DNA of 64,000 bases. Origin: Epicoccum nigrum. Its lineage: Eukaryota > Ascomycota > Dothideomycetes > Pleosporales > Didymellaceae. Location: assembly GCA_002116315.1 (NCBI GenBank), contig KZ107838.1:2410576-2474575 (forward strand). The letters are read 5' to 3'. Positions 21,830-33,022 of the stretch are shown piece after piece. Both the position numbers and the translations under genes were made by a program. The notes under the pieces are model-generated. The model was not told the DNA's origin, searched no databases, and saw only the letters and a list, made by a program, of their open reading frames with translations. Positions within the stretch are counted from its first letter, which is position 1. The number at the start of each line of letters is the position of its first letter.

Positions 21830-24800
21830 GGCGTGCCCGCGGTGTGCTGAAAGAATAGAAGTGGTGTGTGCGTTGATGCCGCAGTGCCCTCAGGCCTGAT
21901 AAAAGTAGCGTTGTTGACGGATTCAGGGCGCAGACATCCTCTGGAATTCGGCGTTCGTGTTCGATGGCAGTCGCGCTCGTGGTCGACGGGCAGTCGCGAT
22001 GGCGATGGCGCGGGTGCGATTCGGATTCAGGAGCGGCCGGCGTGAGGCGGGACGGTGCTAAGCTTGGCGGGTATATAGCGGATTGCGGATTGCGGGTGGT
22101 ATTAGGTGCAGCTTGCTGCGGTATGCGATTGTGGGCGTCGTGGAAACGATTGACTAAGGTGAGATGGGCGCTGAAGAGAGAGAGAGGCAACCTGCACGGC
22201 GGCGTGAGGGACGGACAGAGCAGCGCCCGTTGGCTTCGCGCGCAGACGTGGGTCGCAGAAGGGAAAGGGGACCGGGCGCAGGTCCTTAGGCGTTGTTGGC
22301 GAAGAAACCGATTGGCACGAAGAGATTGGCACCAGTCTAGCGCGTGGCTCCAGCAACACGGTATTGAATGACGATTCGCCAGTCGATAGTCCGACCACTG
22401 GCCTTCTGTTGCAGCAGTATCGTGTACGAAAGATAGCCCGGGGACGATGGTTGTTCACTGTGAAAGCTGCAGCGGTGCAGGTGCAGGAGCGCATGCAGCC
22501 CTGGACAAGTGACAGCAAAGTGACAATAGCGGGCATCAAGGCTGGAGCAGTACAATCCCGCCCCTTATTCGCCGCGGGCTCTGCGCCGCCTCCAGCCCAT
22601 ACGTTCCCGAAGCCCTGCATCCACGGTTCATGTTACACTTCCCTCCCGTCATCGTGGCTGGGGTAGCACCAAAATGAGGAGCCGTGAGAACCACCGGCCT
22701 GGTTGTGCAACTTTCCCACCGCTGCAGATGCAGTCTTCCGTCAAGAGCTGACGCAAGAAGTGTTGTTTTTGTCGTCTCCTCACATGATGCTCGTCCAGGA
22801 TCTCTTCGCTGCATCGCTGGCCAGCACGCGTTAGCATCGTGGCTGTGAGGAAGTGTACCCACAAGAGGCCCGCATCTGCCATCTCGGCGCAAAATGTCAT
22901 CTTCTGCCCGGCCAGTCTTGGGCTTCATCTCTGGCAGATGCGAGACCTTCACTGTTTGGCCTGCACGCCTAAGGCCAGATTGGAACAGCAGCCTGAGCAC
23001 ACTCAATGACGATGATGTGCAAGTCGGCAACGATGATCGTCAGAGTGACTGCCGCATGTTACCTCCAGCAATAATGCATGCACATCGAGAAGTGATTTCA
23101 TACATAGCCAAAGTCAATCTGTTGAATCTTGGTTGTGAACCTGTGCTGACGAATGGTGATGCAAGGATATGCCGACCTATCACCACGCGTCCCCGATCCC
23201 TGTCTGAAAACGACGACGCTTCGTTTCACAGTCCATCCCGCTATTTACCAAGCGAGGCCGTTAACGTCGGCAATGGAATCAGCCACTCGTTGTTGAGCGA
23301 GCTATTGCTTATCGAACGCAGCCATCAATAGTCCATATTCATCTACTGCAGCTCAAAGGCAGTGACTAGCATCCGTTCTGCTGCTGCAAGACATGTTCTA
23401 ACCTTGACGAGGTCACCTACACAGGTAGCCATCAATAGCAGTTATGTGCATAGACGTAGTGACGCAACCTTGTGGGCTACCAATAAAGGCTGCCATAAGC
23501 CACTCGGATCAGAGCCGTCGATCGAAGCCGTAAGTGGATACTGTTCCTTCGAACAGCAAGCAATGTTTTGTCGTTCACCGACGAATAAAGCCCCTTACAG
23601 CGACGAGAACTGCGCCTTACCAACCACTCGGCACTTCTAGAGGATTCGTTTGAGAGGAAGTGAACAACGAACACGGTACACCAATCGAAACTGATCCATC
23701 ACATTGTTCTCGCACATCTTGCTTCCTGACACCTATTAATCCTAGTCGGTCACAATTTTGTTCTGTCTGGGTCCAATAGGACGCTGACACAGAGCAGCTT
23801 TCTTTCTTCTGTTGTAACAGCCCTGGGTACCCTCGCTGCAAGCCGACAGGCTGCGGATCCCTCATGACAAGAACACCCCATTCACAGACAAAACTCGGGA
23901 ATGCGCACCAGTGGTTGCTTCGTGGCAAGTGAGAACTGTAATTGGACTTGAACGATACATCGGTGCACCTCAAGCAACACTACACTGCATCTTAACAGCC
24001 TCGAGCAGCCACATGGCAAGATGCAGAGCTGGGCATGGATGTCAGTACACGTAAAAAGCCCCCTGTTTATTGTTACGGATGAGTGTGCAGAGGTCTTCAG
24101 CAGATCTCGACACTTCAATGGCTTTGCTTGAAATAAGTCGAACCCCCAAAAAGCCGAACTAATTGCCCAGAGCCAGTAAGACTCCATAGGTGAATACACG
24201 GGCGTGAAGGAGATTCATTGTACAACGCCAATCATCTCTCAAGTAACGGCTCAGCGCTTAGATGCATGCCAGAGTGATCGCTTGTACAATATTGTAGTTA
24301 GAGTCGCACAGGACAGCTAATGACTCACTCTAAAATTCTTTCCATGGACATCAACGTCTGTACTGCCGTGTGGTTTGATCTTGATTCATGCCTTGTAAAT
24401 TCTTGAATGCCGTGCACAGGTGTACATTCTTTCTATCCGAAATCCATTGCTTCATGCTGATACCTAATTTACTACTTGGTGTTGTAGCTGTCGACATTAC
24501 TGAGTCGCTAAGTCGTATACCGTCCCTTCTCGCGTTTCAAGCCAAAAGTGCTGTAGATACCTATACCGTAAAAACCTTGTTTGTAGGTATGTACACATTG
24601 TCGGTTATCACGATATCCTTTCTCTCTCGTGGGACTCTTTCCAGAAGATCTTCTCACAATCTGTGATAACCATAATTGTGGTGCCCAAATATGCACCAAT
24701 CTTTCTAGACCTCTATATACCCGATCAAAGAGTCCTCGCAGCCGAGAGACAGAACGGCTTGATATCAAACAACTTGAGTCGACCTTAACGTTTATACACT

Positions 24801-25133
24801 AACATGTGATAGAACTCCTGCACTATATCGGTCTCCACACATCCACCACCAAGCAATCATCAACAAGACCTCTTTCTTTCGTTGTTTCAAAGTAGCAGAA
24901 AGTCTGGCTAGCATCGCTTGATGTATGGCGCTATCTACGGTGGGGCTCTACCAGACTTACCTTCACCTCGAAACAAACGCTCAGGGTTCACTTTTAACCA
25001 AAGCAAGGAAGTAAACTGCTCACTACTTCTTCACAGAACTGTCCACTAGACCAAAGCGACTGCTCCACTGTCAACTCATAGCCTGTCAACTCACAGCCTG
25101 TCAACTCACGCCCTTTTCACCACGCCACCTATC
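21830..25133. other. Gene-poor tract of 3.3 kb
   Basis: The first few hundred bases are the promoter and 5' UTR of Rax2. Beyond that, open frames up to about 170 codons overlap on both strands without family similarity or exon structure. A short direct repeat (CTGTCAACTCA three times) ends the tract at 25068-25109. Nothing else is recognised. Confidence 0.5.
25068..25109 (+). repeat. Three tandem copies of a short unit
   Basis: CTGTCAACTCA followed by 3-4 variable bases is repeated three times directly upstream of the broken F-box-like gene. It is probably slippage or a small promoter repeat. Confidence 0.7.
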
Positions 25134-25853
25134 ATGTCTCGCGTCAAAAAAGCACGTCGTCTCATGGAAGACAACGTCATCTTGGCCATGCAGTTGCAGC
25201 AGGACTTCGACGACGAGGGCGAAGCCAGAAGGATACTTCAAACCCAGCACCGCAACAACAAGTCGTACGCCAACAAGCTGTAAGAACCACTTAGTCGACT
25301 ACTGTTCAATACTGATATGCTTCAAAGCGCTCGAAAACCACCAGCAGACCCCGCTTCTAAAGCTCCCGCAAGAGATCTTGAACAGCATCTGCGAATACGT
25401 CTTCGAGGACACAGTCCTACAGATCACAATAGTAAACGGCGAGCTGGATCTTGTTGACGCGACCAATGATCACCCGTTCGGTCTACCATCTACATGCCGC
25501 AAGTTATATACCAGGATACACGTGACTTCACATACACCAAAACCACCTTCAAGATCGCCACCTACAAGTTCATCTCACTTCTCGACATCTGGCAATATCC
25601 CATCCTTTCTCGCGTGGACGAGTTTCTCGACGCCCCCGATTCTATTCCCGTGGGTATCAACATCGCGCGCTTTGATATCGTCGGTACCATGAAGGGGCCC
25701 TGGTCTGACGAACTTGAGGTGATGAACACCAGTTTGGTGGAGGGCTTTGATCCAGCTGTCGACTACAAGGCCGAGTTGGAGAAGAAGATCCTTGGACTCT
25801 TTCCGGATGCCGAGACTGTCTTTCGCACGGTTAAGAACATCGGAAAGGTTTAA
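25134..25853 (+). pseudogene. F-box/2EXR-like gene with two compensating frameshifts
   Basis: Exon 1 is 25134-25279 (MSRVKKARRLMEDNVILAMQ start) with a GTAAGA donor. An acceptor at 25327 gives a 48-nt intron. The expected family core then follows in two different frames: LLKLPQEILNSICEYVF through GLPSTCR (25333 to about 25500), then QVIYQDTRDFTYTKTTFKI to the stop at 25851-25853. Splicing enters the third frame, not the one used by the LPQEILN segment. The gene therefore leaves and later regains its frame, which needs two small indels. LPxEIxNxI..CRQxYxDTRxF is the pattern of small fungal F-box/2EXR-like proteins of unknown target. Either it is broken or an unusual splice was missed. Confidence 0.6.
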
Positions 25854-26117
25854 TAGAGGGCCTCGTCAGTGGGTTGGATTCTACAAGTTGTCATGATTGG
25901 TGATCTACACACAGTAGCGCTACTTTGCAGACTATTTCTTAGTAAGAATGAGTGCCGGACTTAAACAGGAGATTTTAAAAGCTGTCTCGCTTCATAACTT
26001 GTCTCCTTTCCTTCCCTTAATCGCTCGCTTGAGTACAGCAGAAGTACTCTGATATGTTCCATTTGCTACCATATCGTACTTCTTACAAATCTCCTCACCA
26101 AACCATGTCCACCCACT

Positions 26118-27209
26118 TCAAACAGAGAATCGTCCCCCAGTCCTATCGATATCCATTCGAACCGCAGACCTCGGATTAACTTGCGAAAGGATCCGGTGCA
26201 ATTTCACGTCCACCGGCTCCAATAATTGCATCAAGTCTCTCTCCGCCTCCGCCCATCCAATTTCCATCAGTACGGGGCTTGGTTCGCACTTCAGCGAGTC
26301 AAAGTTCTCTCCCACGCCCCTGTCCTCTCCATTACTCTTCAAGACAGGGCTCGGTTCGCAATGCAGTGAGATGAAGTCTCCATCCACGCCTGCATCCCCC
26401 CCACAACCCTTCTTCCGCTCCCACTCAGCGAAATCTCCCCTCTCGTGCCACTTGGCGCTGGGAAGTGGGTAGCTGAAATTCGGCACTAAGCAGACAGCGC
26501 ACATGTCTACGTATACTTGTTCCCCACCTCCCATCTCGTTGCTTGCTTGGTGGGCGGACTCACGAGCGCGGATTTCTGCTGCGAAGATGGCATTCACATG
26601 AGGGCTTGTGAGAATGGTGGTCAATGCACTGTTCCAGGTCAGGTCTGTTTTATGGATAAACGGGGACTCGGTACGTGACGTGCTGCAAGTGGATGCGGTG
26701 AGGCTGATGAAGAGGTCAGCTGTGTCATTAGGAGGGACGGGTGGTGTAGGATTAACCGTAGTGGGAGATGGATCTTTTGGGGGAGGCGTGGGAGGAGTTG
26801 GCGTGTCTTCTGACACTGCTATGTCGATACGAAGGCTCTTCTGGTTGTCAAGTTGGACTCCATGCTCCCGCTGTGGCTGTTCCTGGATTGGAAACCCTCG
26901 AGGAGGTCTTTTTGGAACTCTTTTTCTTAAGTGATCGTTCCCGGCTCCGTCTGTTTCGCTATGGTGCTCCTCCACCACCTTCATACGGTCATATCGTTCT
27001 CTCAAATATTCAAATTTTTTCTTGATCTGCACGCTCTTGGCCTGTCTCTCAGCTTCCTCACGTTGTGTACGCGATAGAGGTTGTGCGGAAGGTTGGCGAA
27101 GGTTTCGCTTGCTCATAGAATGCCGGAGTTGGTCAACAACCTTTACTACTGCTGCTGCTGCTGAGAGGAGGCCACTTGGGCGCTGGATCGATGTGTCTGC
27201 TCTCGGCAT
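26118..27209 (-). CDS. Uncharacterised 363-aa protein
   Basis: A single frame from ATG 27209 to the stop at 26118. The frame stays open 12 codons further upstream, but without an ATG. The N-terminal third is basic and probably helical (QREEAERQAKSVQIKKKFEYLRERYDRM, about 60-87, broken here by the quoting limit only in my list). The middle is Pro/Thr-rich and disordered (PTPPTPPPKDPSP). The C-terminal third has a CAVCLVPNFSYPLPSAKW segment and two near-copies of the motif SLxCEPSPVL. No known domain is recognised. Composition suggests a soluble protein. Confidence 0.6.
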   Translation of the reverse strand: MPRADTSIQRPSGLLSAAAAVVKVVDQLRHSMSKRNLRQPSAQPLSRTQREEAERQAKSVQIKKKFEYLRERYDRMKVVEEHHSETDGAGNDHLRKRVPKRPPRGFPIQEQPQREHGVQLDNQKSLRIDIAVSEDTPTPPTPPPKDPSPTTVNPTPPVPPNDTADLFISLTASTCSTSRTESPFIHKTDLTWNSALTTILTSPHVNAIFAAEIRARESAHQASNEMGGGEQVYVDMCAVCLVPNFSYPLPSAKWHERGDFAEWERKKGCGGDAGVDGDFISLHCEPSPVLKSNGEDRGVGENFDSLKCEPSPVLMEIGWAEAERDLMQLLEPVDVKLHRILSQVNPRSAVRMDIDRTGGRFSV

Positions 27210-27702
27210 GTCCGATATTGTGAATTTCTTTGAAGGTTGTACCAAGTCAAATCAAGGACAGATCCAGGGAAGCATATATATTGACTGCGTAAGCGTTCGC
27301 ATCGTCGTGGAGTGAAGGAGATGCGTTTGCAATCGAATTGACACTCAGCATGGTGAAGGGATGACACGCTGCACTGCCATCAAGACATGTTGGGGCGTTG
27401 AGGCGTTGGAGCAGTTTGTGTGAGTGAGTGCAGTATGCACAATCATTTAGTGTCGTATTTGTATGACTGAGGGTGCGACAAGCGTCTTCTAACTATACAC
27501 TAGGTGTGGTCTCATCAAGAGGACGCACGGGAATAACACAATCGTAAGTGGTTCGAGCTGGAGACACTGTATGTGCCGACCGACGACCGTGAAATGCAAT
27601 CCGCTCCATAACTATGCAATTGCTGAAAATGCAGTGAACGCCCCGTATCCTGATGTGGTATTGTATGCCGTGTGATCGTAAACGCCGGAAAGAGAAAGGA
27701 AA
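27210..27702. other. Intergenic
   Basis: Upstream region of the preceding minus-strand gene and 3' flank of SPT2. No feature is recognised. Confidence 0.5.
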
Positions 27703-28873
27703 TCAGTATTTCTTCTTCGCTGCTGCCGCTTTGGAAAGGGCCAGCAGCTTTCGCTTCTTCTCTTCCTTCTCGCGCTTGAGCCTCATTTCTTCTGCTAATG
27801 CTTCGGCATCCTCTTTCCTGGCCAACTTAAGCGCTTCTTGTTCTTCTTTTTCGACGTCCCACACGCCACCTTCCATGTCGGAGGAGCCATCAGAGGCGTA
27901 GTTGTCTTCGTCATCGTCCATGTCATCAAGATCAGACCAGTCGGCGTAGCCATCATAACGGCCCTTCTCTTGCTTGGGCTTTGGCTTAGCTGCCGGCGTA
28001 CCGCCCCTGCTAGATGGTGCGGTAGCGCTCTGTGGGCGTGCGGTCCCTTTGTATCCGATAGGTGCAGCAGTCTTGGCTGGACGAGCTGTGCCCTGGTAAC
28101 CGATGTCTGCAGGCTTCCGCTGGCCCTTGGCCGCATCAGTCTTCGCATCTACGGCCTTCGCTGCTGCCACAACGCCCGGCTTCTTTCCTTTGGCTGCAAT
28201 AGCTTCTGCCTTGAGTGCCAAGCGCTCTTTCTTCGTTGGTATGAACCCCTTCGAGGCAACAGCTACCGGAGGCACGGCTGCCTTGGTCGCATCCTTTTCC
28301 TTAGCTTTCTGGAGTAAGGCCAGGTATCCTTTTGGTTTCGAGGCTGGGGCTGGGGTAGTTGGTGTTGAGGCTGCAGGGGCAGGCTTCGGGGCAGACTTCG
28401 CAACAGGCGGGGTTGGCTTCCGTGGAGCAGCAGCTGTGCTTGCGGAGGCCGTGGGTTTCTTTGCGACAGCGTTTGCGAGTTTTGATGAGGAAGGTGCGGC
28501 TGTTCCACGATAGGGTACTGTTGTAGTAGAAGACTGATTCAGCCTTGTCGCTCCTGGGGTTGCGGTGGGACGGGCAGTGCCAGTGTACTGCACAGGCTGA
28601 GCCGGACCGTCCTTGCGCTGGACCTTGACTTGATTGGAATCTGCTGTGCCGGATGCCTTGCGCTTGAGTTGCGGTGCTTGAGTCGCTCCGTTTGCGCCAG
28701 CAGTTGGTCGCGGGGTAGGCCTCGCGGCTCCAGCAGGCTGCGGTTGTACTGGCTTAGGAGTATCTGTTGTCTTTGCTCCTCCAGGTCCGACTATGGACAT
28801 GATGTCTCGGAAAGCCTGAGTTGAACTTTAGCAACATCCTAGGCGCGAGCTCAGGGGCCAGACTCACGCTCAT
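27703..28873 (-). CDS. spt2: Spt2 chromatin protein
   Basis: The C-terminal SPT2 domain is clear at about residues 287-359. It has an acidic YDGYADWSDLDDMDDDED stretch and then a charged helix (KEEQEALKLARKEDAEALAEE). Spt2 binds H3-H4 and DNA during transcription elongation. The main exon is 28815-27703. I add a 6-nt coding exon (28873-28868, Met-Ser) joined across a 52-nt GTGAGT..CAG intron in frame. This gives MSAFRDIMSIVGPG, which looks like other fungal Spt2 starts. The alternative start is ATG 28800 with 365 residues. The disordered middle carries four copies of YxGTA(R/A)P. A head-to-head gap of 490 bp separates it from ribosomal P2. Confidence 0.85.
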
Positions 28874-29363
28874 GGTGGGCGACTGGCAAGCGCTTGACTC
28901 AGTGTTACCGGTCGTATCGTTTGGGCAAGTCGTACATGCTTTCCTGGCAACTATACGACCGTAGCGTTGTTCCCGTGGAAGCGATCGCAAGCGCGCGGGC
29001 GGCGGGGAAGCGAAGGCGGAGGAGACAGGGCGCGCAAACAGTCAAAGAGTAGGACAAGGAGCAAGTGGCGCCCGCCGAACGCAGTTTATAAACCAGAGAA
29101 CACCCGTCACGTGTCCGACCTTGAAGCCCGTGCACCGGCGATCTGTTTAGCCGAGCCCGATCGCATCCCACTTGGAATTTTGTCTTGAACTTGGAACTTT
29201 TCGCAACCCTTTCGATTGAGAACTTGAAGCTCCAGTCTCCGTTAGAACGGTACGTGATTACTTTGCGACTAGGCCACTGTCGCTTAATTTCTAATTCTTC
29301 TTAGGTTAAATCGATTGCGCTCCTGTTCCTACCAAGTAACAACCCTTCGACAACCACATCAAA
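28874..29363. promoter_or_regulatory. Divergent promoter region of SPT2 and RPP2
   Basis: 490 bp between two divergent start codons. A likely 5' UTR intron of the P2 gene lies at about 29250-29304 (GTACGTGATT donor, pyrimidine-rich end with TTCTTCTTAG). No specific operator was identified. Confidence 0.4.
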
Positions 29364-29769
29364 ATGAAGCACCTCGCGGCCTACCTCCTCCTTGGACTCG
29401 GTGGTAACACCTCCCCCTCCGCTGCCGACGTCAAGGCTGTCCTTGAGTCCGTCGGTATTGAGGCCGATGAGTCCCGTCTCGAGACCCTCATCTCTGAGCT
29501 CGAGGGCAAGGACATCAACGAGGTATGCGCTCAGCACGACCGCACCGTCGGTTGAAAATTCCTTCTGCGCAGACACTGACTTGCCGTAGCTGATCGCTTC
29601 CGGCTCTGAGAAGCTTGCTTCCGTTCCCTCCGGCGGTGCCGGTGGTGCTGCCCCCGCTGCTGGTGGCGCCGCTGCCGCTGGTGGTGCCGCTGAGGCCGCC
29701 CCCGCTGAGGAGAAGGCTGAGGAGAAGGAGGAGTCCGATGACGACATGGGCTTCGGTCTTTTCGACTAA
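29364..29769 (+). CDS. rpp2: 60S acidic ribosomal protein P2
   Basis: Two exons, 29364-29522 and 29590-29769, give 112 residues, the normal length. The N-terminal dimerisation helices are MKHLAAYLLLGLGG and VKAVLESVGIEADESRLE. An Ala/Gly hinge follows, then an acidic tail ending SDDDMGFGLFD, the universal stalk tail that recruits translation GTPases. P2 pairs with P1 on the large-subunit stalk. Homologues in moulds are known minor allergens. The intron at 29523-29589 (GTATGC..TAG) falls after an INE codon in phase 0. Confidence 0.97.
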
Positions 29770-30670
29770 GCGCATCACCAACCGGATACCCCATCAACAT
29801 CAACGAAGTATGATCACGCCAATCTCTCGACAAACACGAGAATCATGCGGTACGAACAAGAGCATTTGGGCGGTGTCGAGCGTGCTGTCGGGCGGATATG
29901 ACGAACAGTTAGGCAGCAGCACTCGGATAGTAGTCTGCTAGGATACCCTGAATGAAGCCATGCACGTCCATCACAACTAAACTTTTAAGCATTTGGGCGC
30001 GACTGTGATGATCATGATCAAACTGACTGTCAAATCGCCCGTGAATACAACCCATCTAGATCTTCAAAACCCGTCGTGTGAAGAAGGAATGTTCATATAC
30101 TACTTGATATGTGAACATTCTATTGCGCAACACATCCGATATAGACGATTTCGTGATGAAATAGAGCAGGTCGACCCTCAGCTTATTACACCGGGAGGCA
30201 ATATTATCTAAAAAGCAACCCTATACGGTAGCGTGTATTCCAGGATAAGCTGTTGCATACAATCCATCAGTACACAACTTGTTTGCAAGTCCGCTTGTAG
30301 TGTCTTTAGAACTGTTCAAGTAAATGGTGTGCTGTGATGGTCGCCCACAATCACGTTGTAGCGACCCTCACCAGATCATGATGTTCAGGAACAAACCGTC
30401 CCAAGGATGAGAACAACCTCCAAAATTCAAACAGCGATCCAAAAAAACAATGGCGATTCACACAATGCATTATCCTGTCATGTTGCTCTATTCTGATGTT
30501 GGTGGAGCGGCGGGTGATTGGGTGGTGGACACGTGCCAAGTCCAGCGTCGGCGCGCTCGCTTAAGCGAGTGTGTGTTCGAAATTCCAGCCCCGAACCTCC
30601 AAACTGCGACCGACGACAGTATCTTGCGAACCCATCGAGTCAACTCTCTAGCTTCTCGACCACCGCAACT
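29770..30670. other. Intergenic, RPP2 3' flank and RPS15 promoter
   Basis: About 900 bases between two ribosomal protein genes. No gene or repeat is recognised. The last 100 bases are the presumed 5' UTR of RPS15. Confidence 0.5.
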
Positions 30671-31448
30671 ATGGCTGATTCCGAATACGTATGTATCCTT
30701 CACCTGCTACGATTGTATACAATTGCTAACATGCGCACAGAACGCCGAGGAGGCTGCCGGTACGCTCCCATCCCTACTCCCACTCCTACCCCCTCTCGCA
30801 AACCCTGCTACCACGTTCCGCCACGACCACCATTCCCTCTATGAGTACGAGAAAGCGGAGGATGCAGGCAACGAATGATGGACAGGGATGCACCACAGAC
30901 GCAACAAAAACACGAAGCATGAAGGAAGATGAACACCGGCTGACATATTCGCCTCACAGCCCTCAAGGCCAAGCGCTCTTTCCGCAAGTTCTCCTACCGC
31001 GGTGTCGACCTCGACCAGCTCCTCGACCTCGGCTCTGAGGAGCTCCGCGACCTCGTCCACGCGCGCGCGCGCAGAAGGTTCAACCGCGGTCTCAAGCGCA
31101 AGCCCATGGGTCTGATCAAGAAGCTCCGCAAGGCGAAGCAGGAGGCCAAGCCCAACGAGAAGCCCGACCTCGTCAAGACCCACCTCCGTGACATGATCGT
31201 CGTCCCTGAGATGATCGGCTCCGTTGTCGGTGTCTACTCTGGCAAGGAGTTCAACCAGGTCGAGATCAAGCCCGAGATGGTTGGCCACTACCTCGCTGAA
31301 TTCTCCATCTCATAGTGCGTACTCCCGCATGGACTATCCAGTCCGCGGCTACGGACCAGATGGCTAACAATTCAACAGCAAGCCCGTCAAGCACGGAAGG
31401 CCCGGTATTGGTGCCACTCACTCTTCCCGTTTCATTCCTCTCAAGTAA
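30671..31448 (+). CDS. rps15: 40S ribosomal protein S15 (uS19)
   Basis: Four exons, 30671-30688, 30741-30759, 30960-31314 and 31379-31448, give 153 residues. The first two exons encode only MADSEY and NAEEAA. The body has SFRKFSYRGVDLDQLLDL, RRFNRGLKRKP and a C-terminal HGRPGIGATHSSRFIPLK, diagnostic of uS19 in the small-subunit head near the decoding site. Introns are 52, 200 and 64 nt, clustered at the 5' end as usual in fungal ribosomal protein genes. The 200-nt intron is the longest and has a CTGAC branch site 20 nt before its acceptor. Confidence 0.97.
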
Positions 31449-31874
31449 ATGGTTTGGGTTACTGGTTGCTGCATGGGTGTTTCGTGGGGTGGAATAGTGT
31501 GTGCTTGACGACCTTTCCAACCGAAATTACAGGTGTTAGGTGCATTACACTTTCTATGACTTTGGTGACGCACACGAAAAAGAGCGGTCACGAATGGACA
31601 TGAAGACATGGTGTAGATAGCCTCTACATCAAAAGATACCTCCCACTTTGAGAGCCCTACGCAGAGTGATGTCTTATTTGCCCTACTCTCCAGGCTATGC
31701 CCCCTGGCTCTGTTATACCACTCGCGGCACTTGGTATAATTGCGCATAGTCCAAGGAACATCTCACGGTAATCATGCACTTACGGATCAATCAATTTGAA
31801 ACAAGGATATTCAATCACTGTCTACATGATATGGGTATTATAACTGTATGATAACTCCATCCACACCACCCCTA
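31449..31874. other. Intergenic, convergent 3' flanks
   Basis: Between the stops of RPS15 and NUS1. No feature beyond the two 3' UTRs. Confidence 0.55.
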
Positions 31875-33022
31875 CTACCTTCCTAGACGCATCTCCACCT
31901 TGGCGAAATTGTACAACGCCCGCAAGAAAACCTGGTAGTTGACGCCCTTGTTATCCGGAAGGTGGCTAATTCCAAGTTAGCAAAGTCCCCTATAACAATA
32001 CAGACAAACTTACAAAATCTCCGTCAACCTCAACTGCCACGGCGGATACCCCTTCAGCTGCACGGTCGGGCTGAACAGAATCAGCAGATCGGGCTCGCTG
32101 CTCACATGGTCGCTCAGCTGCGCATCAATCAGGTCCATGTTGATCTGCTCCTGTCGCACATCACCCTTCTGTGCCATCTCGGCCAGCGTTCTTGTCAGGT
32201 CAACAATCGTGTCACGCCCATCGTGCTCGGATAGCAGCAGGACAGTAAGGTGCTGGCGTTCTTCCTTAAGATCATCCGAGTGCGCATTCTGTGGGGGCGT
32301 GTTGGGTGGGGAGTAAGAGCTAAGGTGGGGAGCGCGGAGAGATAGGGTGGGCTTGCGACGAGGGCCGAAGTAGGCCTCGAGCGTGTTCCAGATGCTGGCG
32401 TGGGTTTGAGGCAGGTAGTTCTTAAGTGCACCTACGCGGTTGTCAATACACATACACCCAATATCGACATATTGGAAAGGTGCTGCCTACCAGTCCTTTC
32501 GTACACGCTCAGGAACGGAATGCCGGCTGAAGCAGTCCAAGCTGCAATCTCGCAAACGTCGTTGACCAGTCCTTCCAAGCCTGCATTTCCTTGGTGCTCG
32601 TCGTCTTCTTGGTAATCTATGACCACGCTCAAGTGCTTGGGCAGCTTCTGGAGAGACTTGACATCGTGCGCTATGAACTCGGGGGTGCGGTGGTGGTACT
32701 TGAGCAGAGAAACGATCTTGCCCCTCACAAGGCGGTAGGCGCGACGGAATCGGAAGAAGACAGAGAAGAGGAGTGCGACAACGTGGTATACGAAGAAGTG
32801 TATGGATGTGCGTATAGTCCCTGTGCGTTTCTTGTGCACTGATTTGCGGCGCCGGCTGGGGACAGTTTTCTTGGTGTCGCGGTCGGATGACGAAGTAGGT
32901 TCGGATGGGAGGAAGGGCTTCAGCAGCTCTTCGCGCTGCTGGGGCGTCAATTCTTTCCCCTGCAACGTTCCTCGGTGGAAGGCCGTTGCTTGCGTGGGCG
33001 TCACGCCTGTTGCAGACGCCAT
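31875..33022 (-). CDS. nus1: Nus1, dehydrodolichyl diphosphate synthase subunit
   Basis: Three exons, 33022-32491, 32431-32014 and 31965-31875, give 346 residues with consistent phases. Nus1/NgBR pairs with the cis-prenyltransferase Rer2/Srt1 at the ER to make dolichol for glycosylation. The N-terminal part has a basic stretch (SRRRKSVHKKR) then an amphipathic or membrane region (VYHVVALLFSVFFRFRRAY). The C-terminal half has the undecaprenyl-synthase fold (LPKHLSVVIDY, CEIAAWTASAGIPFLSVYE). It ends in NYQVFLRALYNFAKVEMRLGR, which I split here as NYQVFLRALYNFAK then VEMRLGR. That end carries the RxG motif needed by the heteromer. The prenyltransferase active-site Asp is absent, as in other Nus1 proteins. 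Confidence 0.93.

Noticed and set aside
22102..23331. 145-172-codon frames on both strands
   Set aside because: They overlap each other and look random. I could not support a gene.
30760..30959. Box C/D snoRNA in the long RPS15 intron (ATGATGG and CTGA)
   Set aside because: The CTGA is the CTGAC branch site about 20 nt before the acceptor, the C box has a mismatch, and there is no closing stem at the boxes.
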